Assembly (NCBI GenBank): GCA_045132495.1
Contig: JBGUSK010000025.1
Coordinates: forward strand, 1-8,330
Direction of reading: 5' to 3'
DNA length: 8,330 nt
DNA from: UBA11524 sp045132495
GTDB lineage: Bacteria; Bacillota; Clostridia; Christensenellales; Aristaeellaceae
In this document: piece after piece, positions 1-7,726 of the stretch
How positions within the stretch are numbered: the stretch's first letter is position 1
Layout: each line of letters starts with the position of its first letter
The notes under the pieces: model-generated
The model's database searches: none
The model's input: the letters and a program-made list of their open reading frames with translations, nothing else
What the model was told of the DNA's origin: nothing
Translations under genes and position numbers: made by a program

Positions 1-20
1 ATGCGGAACGAAATGCCAAA

Positions 21-54
21 ACAAAAACGGCTCTCCCCAAAGCAGGGGAGAGCC
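21..54 (-). terminator. Rho-independent terminator (distal, downstream of groEL)
   Basis: A perfect 10-bp inverted repeat, GGCTCTCCCC (29-38) and GGGGAGAGCC (45-54), encloses a 6-nt loop. On the minus strand the stem is followed directly by GTTTTTGTTTT, so it reads as an intrinsic terminator for transcription coming from groEL. There is no T-tract on the plus strand. It lies about 120 nt beyond the groEL stop and is the second hairpin on that path. Confidence 0.8.
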
Positions 55-134
55 AACTCTATGCCAAGCAGACAACTGCCGGCGCGGAGGAATATGCCAT
101 CTGCCCAACGCTGGAGTGCAAATCCCCCCAACTC

Positions 135-160
135 AAAAAAGTGGCCGCAGCCACTTTTTT
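135..160 (-). terminator. Rho-independent terminator of groESL (proximal, possibly bidirectional)
   Basis: The arms AAAAAAGTGGC (135-145) and GCCACTTTTTT (150-160) are perfectly complementary around a CGCA loop. The hairpin begins 15 nt after the groEL stop codon. The A and T runs in the arms give a U-tract in either direction, so it could also stop plus-strand transcription, but the only visible gene it serves is groEL. Bases 61-134, between the two hairpins, show no convincing gene. Confidence 0.85.
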
Positions 161-175
161 GAAGCGTGTCAGCGC

Positions 176-1810
<1,635 letters not shown>

Positions 1811-1825
1811 AATGCATTACACTCC

Positions 1826-2110
1826 TTACTCAACAATTGCCAGGATATCGGACTGGCGGACGATGATCAGCTCTTCGCCGTCGATCTTCACTTCGGTGCC
1901 GGCGTACTTGGAATAAATGACCTTCTGGCCAACTTCCACCTGCATCACGATCTCCTTGCCGTCCACATTGCCGCCGGGGCCCACAGCCAGCACTTCCGCC
2001 ATCTGGGGCTTTTCCTTCGCGGCGCTGGTCAGGATCAGGCCGGACTTGGTGGTCTCTTCTGCTTCTACATTCTTGATGACAACGCGGTCACCCAAAGGCT
2101 TCACGGTCAT
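1826..2110 (-). CDS. groES: Co-chaperonin GroES (Hsp10)
   Basis: GroES forms the heptameric lid that caps GroEL. The 94-residue product starts MTVKPLGDRVVIK, the standard GroES N-terminus, followed by the mobile loop with TTKSGLIL (about residues 20-27), which contacts GroEL, then the VGPGG turn (43-47) and a KYAGTEVKIDGEELII beta segment (68-83). An in-frame ATG at 2152 would add 14 residues, but that start lies next to the CIRCE operator and has no ribosome binding site. The ATG at 2110 has AGGAGG (2119-2124) 8 nt upstream and gives the normal family length. It is the first gene of the groESL operon. Confidence 0.98.
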   Translation of the reverse strand: MTVKPLGDRVVIKNVEAEETTKSGLILTSAAKEKPQMAEVLAVGPGGNVDGKEIVMQVEVGQKVIYSKYAGTEVKIDGEELIIVRQSDILAIVE

Positions 2111-2141
2111 GTTTGTTTCCTCCTGTTTCGGGTTGGTGGTT

Positions 2142-2168
2142 TTAGCACTCAAAAGGGGAGAGTGCTAA
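2142..2168 (-). promoter_or_regulatory. CIRCE operator (HrcA binding site)
   Basis: TTAGCACTC (2142-2150), a 9-nt spacer, and GAGTGCTAA (2160-2168) match the CIRCE consensus without a mismatch. HrcA repressor binds this element and controls class I heat-shock genes in Bacillota. It lies just downstream of the groES -10 box, around the expected transcription start and in the groESL leader, which is the usual repressing position. hrcA itself is not in this window. Confidence 0.97.
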
Positions 2169-2177
2169 CGATATCCT

Positions 2178-2205
2178 ATTATACGCGATTTCCAACATAC
2201 TGCAA
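2178..2205 (-). promoter_or_regulatory. Sigma-A promoter of groESL
   Basis: On the minus strand, TTGCAG (2200-2205) and a perfect TATAAT (2178-2183) are separated by 16 bp. The predicted start near 2171 gives a leader of about 60 nt that carries CIRCE and the groES ribosome binding site. Confidence 0.85.
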
Positions 2206-2296
2206 GAGGAACAAATGTTCTATTATGAGAAATTGAGCCAATTCTTCCGGGGAAATGTGGAAATTGCGTCAGCATCTGTCCATTCAGCGCAAATCG

Positions 2297-2305
2297 TGCT
2301 ATAAT
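2297..2305 (+). promoter_or_regulatory. Extended -10 promoter of mutY
   Basis: TGCTATAAT is a perfect -10 hexamer (2300-2305) with the TGn extension (2297-2299), about 30 nt before the mutY start. No good -35 box sits at the right distance; the best is TGTCCA at 2277-2282. This fits an extended -10 promoter. It is divergent from the groESL promoter. Confidence 0.65.
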
Positions 2306-2334
2306 AGATCGAAAGATTTTTTCGGAGGATAACC

Positions 2335-3393
2335 ATGCCTGATCGCATTGCCCCCTTGCTTCTTGCCTGGTACGACCAGCATGCCCGCACGCTCCCGTGG
2401 CGGGGAATCCATGACCCATACCGCACCTGGGTGTCGGAAACCATGCTCCAGCAGACCCGGGTGGAGACCGTGCTCGGCTATTATGAGCGCTTCCTGACTC
2501 GCTTTCCGACCATCGCTGACCTTGCCGCCGCTCCTGAGGATGATGTTCTCAAAATGTGGGAGGGTCTGGGCTATTACAGCCGCGCCCGCAATCTGCATAA
2601 GGGCGCAAAGCAGGTCGTGGCGGAGTATGGCGGAAGCATCCCTTCTTCTGTGGATGAGCTTCGGAAGATCAGCGGCATCGGCCCCTACACCGCCGGAGCC
2701 ATCGCCAGCATCGCCTTTGACCAGCCCGTTCCAGCGGTGGACGGCAATGTCATCCGCGTGGTGAGCAGACTGCGAGGCATCCGCGAGAATGTGGGCATTC
2801 CTTCCATCCGCCGTGTGCTGGAAGGGGAGGCGGCCTCCCTTGTTCCTGTCGAGCGCCCCGGTGATTTCAACCAGGCCGTGATGGACCTTGGCGCGACTGT
2901 CTGCACCCCCGGCACCCCCTCTTGCGAACGCTGCCCGCTGCAAGGTGAATGCGACGCTTACGCCGCCGGTGACGCGGAGGATTTACCCATCCTGCCCCGC
3001 AAAAATCCGCCAAAGGTATTTGATTACGCCGTGTGCCTGATCTTCAGCGGAGATCGCGTCCTGATGCGCCAGCGAACGGAAGCCATGCTGCGCGGCCTGT
3101 GGGTGTTCCCTATGGTTGAGGGCAAGCCTACCCTGCGCCAGCTGCCTGCCGCTGTGAAGAAGATGACAAGGCTGTCTGTTGCGGATGTTCAGTCCGCAGG
3201 GGAGGCGAAACACGTCTTTACCCATCAAATCTGGCAGATGCAGCTATATACCATGTCCGTCCCGGAAAATGTGGATGCGCCTGCCGGATACAGCTTCATT
3301 CCCGCAGCTGATATGTCTGCGCTGACAATTCCAACGGCAGTCAAAGCGGCGGTCAGAGTGGTGCATCAGCGGATGAAATCGCTTTCAGATTGA
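2335..3393 (+). CDS. mutY: A/G-specific adenine DNA glycosylase MutY
   Basis: MutY removes adenine mispaired with 8-oxoguanine or guanine, preventing G:C to T:A transversions. The 352-residue protein has the complete family layout. An N-terminal HhH-GPD domain carries SETMLQQT with the expected catalytic Glu35. The helix-hairpin-helix is KISGIGPYTAGAIAS (111-125), and VPAVDGNV holds the catalytic Asp136. A [4Fe-4S] site has spacing C190-x6-C197-x2-C200-x5-C206. A C-terminal NUDIX-like 8-oxoG recognition domain (about 228-350) includes RGLWVFPMVEG and an FTH loop (295-297), the counterpart of the FSH loop in characterised MutY proteins. GGAGG (2324-2328) precedes the ATG by 6 nt. No terminator is visible after it, so transcripts may run into the next gene. 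Confidence 0.96.
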   Translation: MPDRIAPLLLAWYDQHARTLPWRGIHDPYRTWVSETMLQQTRVETVLGYYERFLTRFPTIADLAAAPEDDVLKMWEGLGYYSRARNLHKGAKQVVAEYGGSIPSSVDELRKISGIGPYTAGAIASIAFDQPVPAVDGNVIRVVSRLRGIRENVGIPSIRRVLEGEAASLVPVERPGDFNQAVMDLGATVCTPGTPSCERCPLQGECDAYAAGDAEDLPILPRKNPPKVFDYAVCLIFSGDRVLMRQRTEAMLRGLWVFPMVEGKPTLRQLPAAVKKMTRLSVADVQSAGEAKHVFTHQIWQMQLYTMSVPENVDAPAGYSFIPAADMSALTIPTAVKAAVRVVHQRMKSLSD

Positions 3394-3418
3394 CAGCATG
3401 GGCATAATCTGTTAATAT
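3390..3418 (+). promoter_or_regulatory. Promoter of the PRT-like gene, overlapping the mutY stop
   Basis: A perfect -35 TTGACA (3390-3395) contains the mutY TGA stop codon. The -10 TAATAT (3413-3418) follows after 17 bp. TATAGT at 3418-3423 is a closer hexamer match but is spaced 22 bp away. The leader to the next start is about 40 nt. Confidence 0.6.
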
Positions 3419-3462
3419 ATAGTATCCAATCCTGAGATTTATTTCACAAGGAGAGATGCATC

Positions 3463-4110
3463 ATGGCAATCCGTCTGTTTGAAACCCGCACCAACAATTC
3501 CAATGTGCCGCTGCGCGTGGCGATGGGCCACTTCGCTACCAGCCACAGCCATATCAATTATTACATCGATCTGACGATGACCAAGCATCGTCTGTCCGAG
3601 GCGAAGGAAGTCGCTGCTCAGCTGTGCGACCGCATCAGCCCCGTGACTGTCATCGACACCATCCTGTGTCTGGACGGCACGGAGGTCATCGCGGCCTGTA
3701 TGGCCAGCGAGCTGACCCGCCGCGGCTACGCCAATTACAACGCCCACAACACCATTTATGTTGTCACCCCTGAGCATACTACCGGCTCCCAGCTGATCTT
3801 CCGCGACAATGCGGCCCCCATGATCGTTGGCAAGAACGTGCTGGTGCTGGCGGCCTCCGTTACCACCGGCTACACGGTGAAGGCGGCGGTGGATGCGATT
3901 CGCTACTACAGCGGCAAGCCTGCCGGTGTGTGCGCGATCTTCACCTGTGAGGACGAGTGTGAGGGCTTTGAGATCAATGCGGTATTCACCAAGAAGAATG
4001 ACCTGCCGGATTATCAGAGCACTATCTCACATGAGTGCCCGATGTGCAAGAACCAGCGTCGCCTGGATGCGATGGTCAATGCCTTCGGTGTGTCCTCCTT
4101 TGGCATTTGA
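3463..4110 (+). CDS. Phosphoribosyltransferase-fold protein, possible orotate PRT-like or regulatory
   Basis: The 215-residue cytosolic protein resembles a type I phosphoribosyltransferase. VLVLAASVTTGYT (126-138) sits where PRTs carry the PRPP loop (typically VDDVxTTGGT), after a hydrophobic strand and an IDTILCLDGTEVIAA segment (64-78) like the PRT core. From memory, similar clostridial proteins are often labelled orotate phosphoribosyltransferase. The two acidic PRPP-loop residues are replaced by Ala130-Ala131, which argues against ordinary catalysis. A C-terminal CPMC (192-195) plus C157, C162 and C166 suggest possible metal or redox sites. AAGGAG (3448-3453) lies 9 nt before the ATG. The gene has its own promoter and terminator. 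The fold is fairly secure; substrate and activity are not. Confidence 0.7.
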   Translation: MAIRLFETRTNNSNVPLRVAMGHFATSHSHINYYIDLTMTKHRLSEAKEVAAQLCDRISPVTVIDTILCLDGTEVIAACMASELTRRGYANYNAHNTIYVVTPEHTTGSQLIFRDNAAPMIVGKNVLVLAASVTTGYTVKAAVDAIRYYSGKPAGVCAIFTCEDECEGFEINAVFTKKNDLPDYQSTISHECPMCKNQRRLDAMVNAFGVSSFGI

Positions 4111-4124
4111 TACGTAATAAATGA

Positions 4125-4151
4125 GGCTCCGGAATTGCTCCGGAGCCTTTT
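4125..4151 (+). terminator. Rho-independent terminator after the PRT-like gene
   Basis: GGCTCCGGA (4125-4133) and TCCGGAGCC (4139-4147) form a perfect 9-bp stem with a 5-nt loop, followed by TTTTGTGTT. It lies 14 nt after the stop codon. It also lies just beyond the convergent caspase-like gene; on that strand the downstream sequence TCATTTATTA is only moderately T-rich, so it may be a weaker terminator there. Confidence 0.88.
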
Positions 4152-4163
4152 GTGTTGCCGTGT

Positions 4164-5861
4164 TTACTTTGCCCAGATGACCAGGCTGCTGTTGGAGGGA
4201 TAGACCTGAGCGGTCTGTTCGGGGTTGGACAGCAGAGCCTTGTATCGGGCGTAGGAGTAGGCTTCATGCAGGGTGATCTCGCCATTGCTGTCCGAATCTG
4301 CACTCAGGGAGCGCACCTTGTTGGTGCCCATGTTCCAGCCGCAGCCCTGGGTCAGCATATAGGTGAACAGGCCAAAATGCTTGTCGATCACGCCATCTTC
4401 ATCTGCGTCGTAACCCGTGTTGACGCTCTGCTCGGTGGAGTGCGCCGCCGTGATGACGTAGTAGCCGCTGTTTGCAAGATCGTTTGCGCCTCTGGTCTGG
4501 GCAGAGAAGGCGGTGACGACCTTGCTGTTGAATTCGTTCAGCTCAGCCTTGCTCACGCTGGCGGTTCCACTGGTGCTGCGGCCGATGATCTGGCCGGAAT
4601 GGCAGCTGTCGATGATGACGATCTTCTTGCCCGGGATCTGATCCAGCACACTCTTGAGGCGGGCGACGGTCAGATAGGAGGTGCCGGTGCCCACCAGCGC
4701 ACCGTGATAGCTGGTACCCACTGCATTTTCGCCGTGACCGGAGAAGTAGAACAGGCTCACATCGTTGGAAGTGGCAGCGGAGAATGCGCTGGTGATGGCG
4801 GATGCAATGCCGTCTGCGGTGAGATTGGACTTGGTGGTGACGCGGTAGGGCGTGGCTGTCATTCGGCTGAGCATGGCCTTCATGCCGGCTACGTCATTTT
4901 CCGGGCCGGGGAGGGCCAGGGAGGTGCCGGGATAGGTGTTGCTGATCAGCAGTGCGCGGTATACGGTTTCCGTACCCTTGACGGTCAGCGCTTCAGCCGA
5001 AGCGGACGCCGTGTCGCCAAGTTCATCCGTGACGTTGACGGTCACCACGCAGGAGCCAGCGTCCTTCAGGGTGTATTCTACCTCGGGTTCAGCCGTGATG
5101 ACGGAGGCAGTGACGCCATCCGTGGTGAATGTCCATTCGTAGGTGACCTCGCCGTATTCGCCCTCAGTGCTGGTGGTCCAGGTAAGAGTGTCCCCAACGT
5201 TGGCGCTGTCCGCAGAAGGGACAGGTGCGGCTGCGGTCATGGTGATGTAGGGGGTCGTATCCAGTGCAGAGGGAGCAGTCAGGTAGCTTGGAACGTTGAT
5301 GGTGGAGAGCTTCGTACAGCCGTTGACGATCAGCGTATCCAACGAGCGTACGGGCTGATCGTTCACCAGCTTGGGGATAGTGAGCTCCGTGGAGATCGCA
5401 GCGCCATCCACTGCGCACAGGGGAACGGCACTGCCGTCCATCACGCTATAGTAGAATCCGCCCTTGGTCACGAGGGTTTCTGTGGCGTAGAAATTATTCA
5501 GGCCGGAAGCGCTGCCAAAGGCTGGGCCAAATACATAAGCAACGTCCTCAAGCGTACCGCTGATCGTGGTGGAGGCGCCGTTCATATACAGATACGCAGC
5601 GCGGGTATTCGCCAAGACGCTGCCGCTCACGCTTTTGCAGCCTGCGGGCAGCACAAGCGCATGCAGGCCTGTCCCGGCGAAGGCGCGGCTGCCCACGGTT
5701 TTTACCGAACCGGGCAGAACAACGCGCCCCTTGAGGGCGCTGTCGTTTTCAAAGGCGCTTTCGTCAATCGTGGTCAGCGTGTCAGGCAGGGAGACCTCCG
5801 CCGAAGCGATCAGCGTCAGTGCAAGCAGGATGGACAGGAGGAAAAACAGTTTTTTCTTCAT
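4164..5861 (-). CDS. Secreted multidomain caspase-like protein (LRR_5, PKD-like, peptidase C14, EF-hand loop)
   Basis: The 565-residue protein starts with a signal peptide (MKKK, then a hydrophobic core, likely cleavage after ASA at residue 21), so export is expected. Residues about 24-195 resemble BspA-like LRR_5 repeats (TIDESAF, VKTVGSRAF). Residues about 210-297 look like a PKD/Ig-like domain (YEWTF, VVTVNVTDELG). Residues about 300-510 form a caspase/metacaspase (C14) domain: YRALLISN, LPGPENDV, then His376 in YFSGHG and Cys420 in IIDSCHSG, the expected catalytic dyad. Asp522-Glu533 (DSDSNGEITLHE) is a canonical EF-hand loop; Asp485-Gly490 (DADEDG) is a degenerate one. No sortase motif or C-terminal membrane anchor is visible. 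CTCCTTT on the plus strand (5868-5874) gives AAAGGAG 6 nt before the ATG. It is a single-gene unit; substrate unknown. Confidence 0.88.
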   Translation of the reverse strand: MKKKLFFLLSILLALTLIASAEVSLPDTLTTIDESAFENDSALKGRVVLPGSVKTVGSRAFAGTGLHALVLPAGCKSVSGSVLANTRAAYLYMNGASTTISGTLEDVAYVFGPAFGSASGLNNFYATETLVTKGGFYYSVMDGSAVPLCAVDGAAISTELTIPKLVNDQPVRSLDTLIVNGCTKLSTINVPSYLTAPSALDTTPYITMTAAAPVPSADSANVGDTLTWTTSTEGEYGEVTYEWTFTTDGVTASVITAEPEVEYTLKDAGSCVVTVNVTDELGDTASASAEALTVKGTETVYRALLISNTYPGTSLALPGPENDVAGMKAMLSRMTATPYRVTTKSNLTADGIASAITSAFSAATSNDVSLFYFSGHGENAVGTSYHGALVGTGTSYLTVARLKSVLDQIPGKKIVIIDSCHSGQIIGRSTSGTASVSKAELNEFNSKVVTAFSAQTRGANDLANSGYYVITAAHSTEQSVNTGYDADEDGVIDKHFGLFTYMLTQGCGWNMGTNKVRSLSADSDSNGEITLHEAYSYARYKALLSNPEQTAQVYPSNSSLVIWAK

Positions 5862-5914
5862 GCTGTGCTCCTTTGATAAGGATCAAGTGCGATTGCACAT
5901 ATGTTTCCATATAC

Positions 5915-5943
5915 ATTATAGAGCTTTGGAAGCGGAAGGTCAA
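5915..5943 (-). promoter_or_regulatory. Sigma-A promoter of the caspase-like gene
   Basis: On the minus strand TTGACC (5938-5943), 17 bp, and a perfect TATAAT (5915-5920) make a near-consensus promoter. The expected start near 5908 gives a leader of about 47 nt. The gene is therefore transcribed separately from the DUF362 gene upstream, which ends at a terminator. Confidence 0.85.
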
Positions 5944-5973
5944 GGCGGAAAGCCAAAAGTTACAGTTGTGACA

Positions 5974-6000
5974 AGCAAAAGGAGCCCGCAGCGGGGCTCC
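5974..6000 (-). terminator. Rho-independent terminator of the udk-DUF362 operon
   Basis: GGAGCCC (5981-5987) and GGGCTCC (5994-6000) form a 7-bp GC-rich stem with a 6-nt loop. On the minus strand it is followed by TTTTGCTTGT. It begins 9 nt after the DUF362 stop codon. Confidence 0.8.
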
Positions 6001-6009
6001 TTGACGGGT

Positions 6010-6879
6010 TTATTCGATTTCGATCAGTTCATACTCGCGGCTGCCGAAGTTCAATTCAGCGGCGGCCTCGATGGTGTGGACGCCGTTGCGGCTTTCGATG
6101 CGTTCCAGCATGTGGGGAAGGCCGGGATCGTCCTTCTGGGCGTAGATCAGGTCAAGACCGGCCTGGTCAATGGCGATGGGATCGAGGCTGGCCAGTACGC
6201 CGATATCCGCCATGCAGGGGTCTTCCGCCACCGCGCAGCAGTCGCAGTCCACGGACAGGTTTTTCATCACACTGATGTACACCGCCTTACCCGCAAAGCG
6301 CTTCGCCACGGAGGAAGCTGCATCTGCCATGGCTTCCAGGAAGCCGTTGTGATCGCCCTTGAAACCGAGGCTGGCGTCGCCCGCACCGTGAATATGCTTC
6401 TTGCCGTAGCTGGAGGCAATGCCGATGGACAGCTGCTTGATCGCGCCGCCGAAGCCGCCCATGGGGTGCCCCTTGAAGTGGCTGAGCACCAGCAGGGAGT
6501 CGTAGTTAGTGAGATTCTTGCCGACGAAGTTCTTCTGGATCACCTTGCCGCTGGGAATGAGCAGCTGCAGGTCGGGGCCTTCGCCGTCCATGATGTCCAC
6601 GTCGAAATGCTCTGCCCAGCCGTGTTCGCGCATCAGCTGCTGGTGGCGTTCGGTTACATCGCGTGCGCCTGCATAGGCGGTGTTGCACTCCACAACGGTG
6701 CCTTTCACATGGTCGATCACCGGCTTCCAGAAGTCCGGGCCGAGGAAGTTCTGATTGCCCTTCTCGCCGGAGTGGAGCTTCACGGCCACCTTGCCGGGCA
6801 GGTCAATGCTCAGCAGCTCATACATTTCCAGCACCTTTTCAGGCGTGATGGTTCTTGAAAAATAAACCTTGCTTGCCAT
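6010..6879 (-). CDS. DUF362 domain-containing protein
   Basis: The 289-residue product is recognisable as a DUF362 protein from the glycine-rich segment KGHPMGGFGGAIKQL (136-150) and the C-terminal block VDCDCCAVAEDPC (210-222) followed by DIGVLASLDPIAID (225-238). The biochemical function of the family is not established. Some relatives carry ferredoxin-type [4Fe-4S] domains; here no separate ferredoxin module exists, but Cys212, Cys214, Cys215 and Cys222 could ligate a metal. No signal peptide or membrane segment is seen. The start at 6879 is chosen because AGGAGG (6886-6891) lies 6 nt upstream; an in-frame extension to 6990 would overlap the 3' end of udk and looks non-native. Only 19 nt separate it from udk, so the two genes are co-transcribed. 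Confidence 0.88.
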   Translation of the reverse strand: MASKVYFSRTITPEKVLEMYELLSIDLPGKVAVKLHSGEKGNQNFLGPDFWKPVIDHVKGTVVECNTAYAGARDVTERHQQLMREHGWAEHFDVDIMDGEGPDLQLLIPSGKVIQKNFVGKNLTNYDSLLVLSHFKGHPMGGFGGAIKQLSIGIASSYGKKHIHGAGDASLGFKGDHNGFLEAMADAASSVAKRFAGKAVYISVMKNLSVDCDCCAVAEDPCMADIGVLASLDPIAIDQAGLDLIYAQKDDPGLPHMLERIESRNGVHTIEAAAELNFGSREYELIEIE

Positions 6880-6898
6880 AAACAACCTCCTGATGCGA

Positions 6899-7525
6899 TT
6901 ATTCCTGAATGCCCTGCCGCTTATGCAGCTCGTCGGAGACATAGCCTGCCAGGATCTCCACGATGCGTGCATTCTTGCCGCCGCGGGCAACGATCACGTC
7001 CGCCAGGTTCACATAATTGCGGATGTACTGATCGTACATGGGTTTGACGGTGTTGAGGTACTGGGCGGAGATGCCGTCGATGTCACGGGCACGCTCTTTG
7101 ATGTCGCGCTGGATGCGGCGCAGCAGGCAGATGTCCGCATCCACGTTCATGTACAGCTTCAGGTACATCAGCTCAAGCAGCCGCTCGTCATGGAAGCAAT
7201 GGATGCCCTCGAGGATCAGCACATCCGGCGGCGTGATGATCTCGTCCGTATCCGCCCGGCGGTGATTGGCGTAGTCGTAGCCCTTGCGGGTGATGGGCTG
7301 ACCATTCATCAGCGCCTGTACGTCCGCCAAAAGGGCGTCATGGTCAAAAATGGACGGCTCGTCGTAATTCAGATGGCAGCGCTCCTCGAAGGGGAGGTGG
7401 CTGTGATCCTTGTAGTAGCAGTCCTGCTGCAGCACAAAGCAGCGCTCGCCCAGCGCTGCAGCGAGGGAATCAGCCAGCGTTGACTTACCGCTGCCGCTGG
7501 CGCCGCAAATGCCGATAAAAATCAT
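6899..7525 (-). CDS. udk: Uridine kinase (uridine/cytidine salvage kinase)
   Basis: Uridine kinase phosphorylates uridine and usually cytidine with a nucleoside triphosphate to give UMP or CMP in pyrimidine salvage. The 208-residue cytosolic protein has the usual length. The Walker A P-loop GASGSGKS is at residues 8-15. The substrate-side segment QQDCYYKD follows near residue 35, then the NYDEPSIFDHD block, the Walker B-like strand VLILEGIHCF, and an R-rich lid with LLRRIQRDIKERARD, all typical of the udk/phosphoribulokinase family. GGAGGA (7534-7539) lies 8 nt before the ATG. It is the first gene of a two-gene unit with DUF362. Related P-loop kinases are possible, but the pattern fits uridine kinase best. 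Confidence 0.92.
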   Translation of the reverse strand: MIFIGICGASGSGKSTLADSLAAALGERCFVLQQDCYYKDHSHLPFEERCHLNYDEPSIFDHDALLADVQALMNGQPITRKGYDYANHRRADTDEIITPPDVLILEGIHCFHDERLLELMYLKLYMNVDADICLLRRIQRDIKERARDIDGISAQYLNTVKPMYDQYIRNYVNLADVIVARGGKNARIVEILAGYVSDELHKRQGIQE

Positions 7526-7571
7526 TTGTATCGTCCTCCACGGGTAAATTGTGTGGGATTCATTATGGTAA

Positions 7572-7601
7572 ATGGTACAATATCCGGGGCCTGTGTGTCA
7601 A
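7572..7601 (-). promoter_or_regulatory. Probable promoter of udk
   Basis: On the minus strand a perfect TTGACA (7596-7601) is followed after 18 bp by TACCAT (7572-7577), which matches four of six -10 positions. The leader to udk is about 40 nt. It is divergent from the GH18 promoter. Confidence 0.55.
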
Positions 7602-7608
7602 GGGAAAA

Positions 7609-7633
7609 CCGCAATTCGCCGCCACAATTCGGC
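7609..7633. repeat. Tandem imperfect 12-bp repeat between divergent promoters
   Basis: CCGCAATTCGCC (7609-7620) and CCACAATTCGGC (7622-7633) match at 10 of 12 positions with a 13-bp period. They lie between the udk -35 box (7596-7601) and the GH18 -35 box (7657-7662), a place where a shared regulator could bind. Function is inferred only from position. Confidence 0.35.
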
Positions 7634-7656
7634 AGAAGAAGCGTTGTTTCCGTAAA

Positions 7657-7686
7657 TTGACTGTGACATGGATCCTGTGATATGAT
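7657..7686 (+). promoter_or_regulatory. Promoter of the GH18 gene
   Basis: TTGACT (7657-7662) and TATGAT (7681-7686) are 18 bp apart, and TGA before the hexamer makes an extended -10. A second overlapping TATGAT follows at 7686-7691. The transcription start would fall at about 7693-7698, right at the base of the leader hairpin. Confidence 0.7.
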
Positions 7687-7693
7687 ATGATTA

Positions 7694-7726
7694 CTCCATG
7701 AAAACGGGACGAAGTCCCCCATGGAG
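7694..7726 (+). promoter_or_regulatory. Leader stem-loop covering the GH18 Shine-Dalgarno sequence
   Basis: The outer arms CTCCATG (7694-7700) and CATGGAG (7720-7726) are perfectly complementary. An inner stem GGGAC (7706-7710) with GTCCC (7714-7718) closes a GAA loop. The ribosome binding site GGAGGTG (7723-7729) for the GTG start at 7736 is largely in the outer stem, so translation could be limited unless the stem opens. The pairing is seen directly; the regulatory role is inference. Confidence 0.5.

Noticed and set aside
2111..2152. A 14-residue N-terminal extension of GroES.
   Set aside because: The upstream ATG sits in the CIRCE region without an SD, while the ATG at 2110 has AGGAGG and gives the standard N-terminus.
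4152..5876. A 574-codon plus-strand open frame opposite the caspase-like gene.
   Set aside because: Low-complexity translation, no ribosome binding site, and exact overlap with a gene that has signal peptide, domains, promoter and SD on the minus strand.
5897..5914. Palindrome ATATG-GAAA-CATAT (minus strand) near the start of the caspase-like transcript.
   Set aside because: The stem is short and AT-rich and the predicted transcription start falls within it, so neither an RNA hairpin nor an operator can be supported.
5566..6858. A 430-codon plus-strand open frame spanning the caspase-like and DUF362 genes.
   Set aside because: It crosses a promoter and a terminator and is antisense to two supported genes; no recognisable domain.
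6880..6990. A 37-residue N-terminal extension of the DUF362 protein overlapping udk.
   Set aside because: The added residues come from the shadow of the udk 3' end; a strong SD supports the start at 6879.
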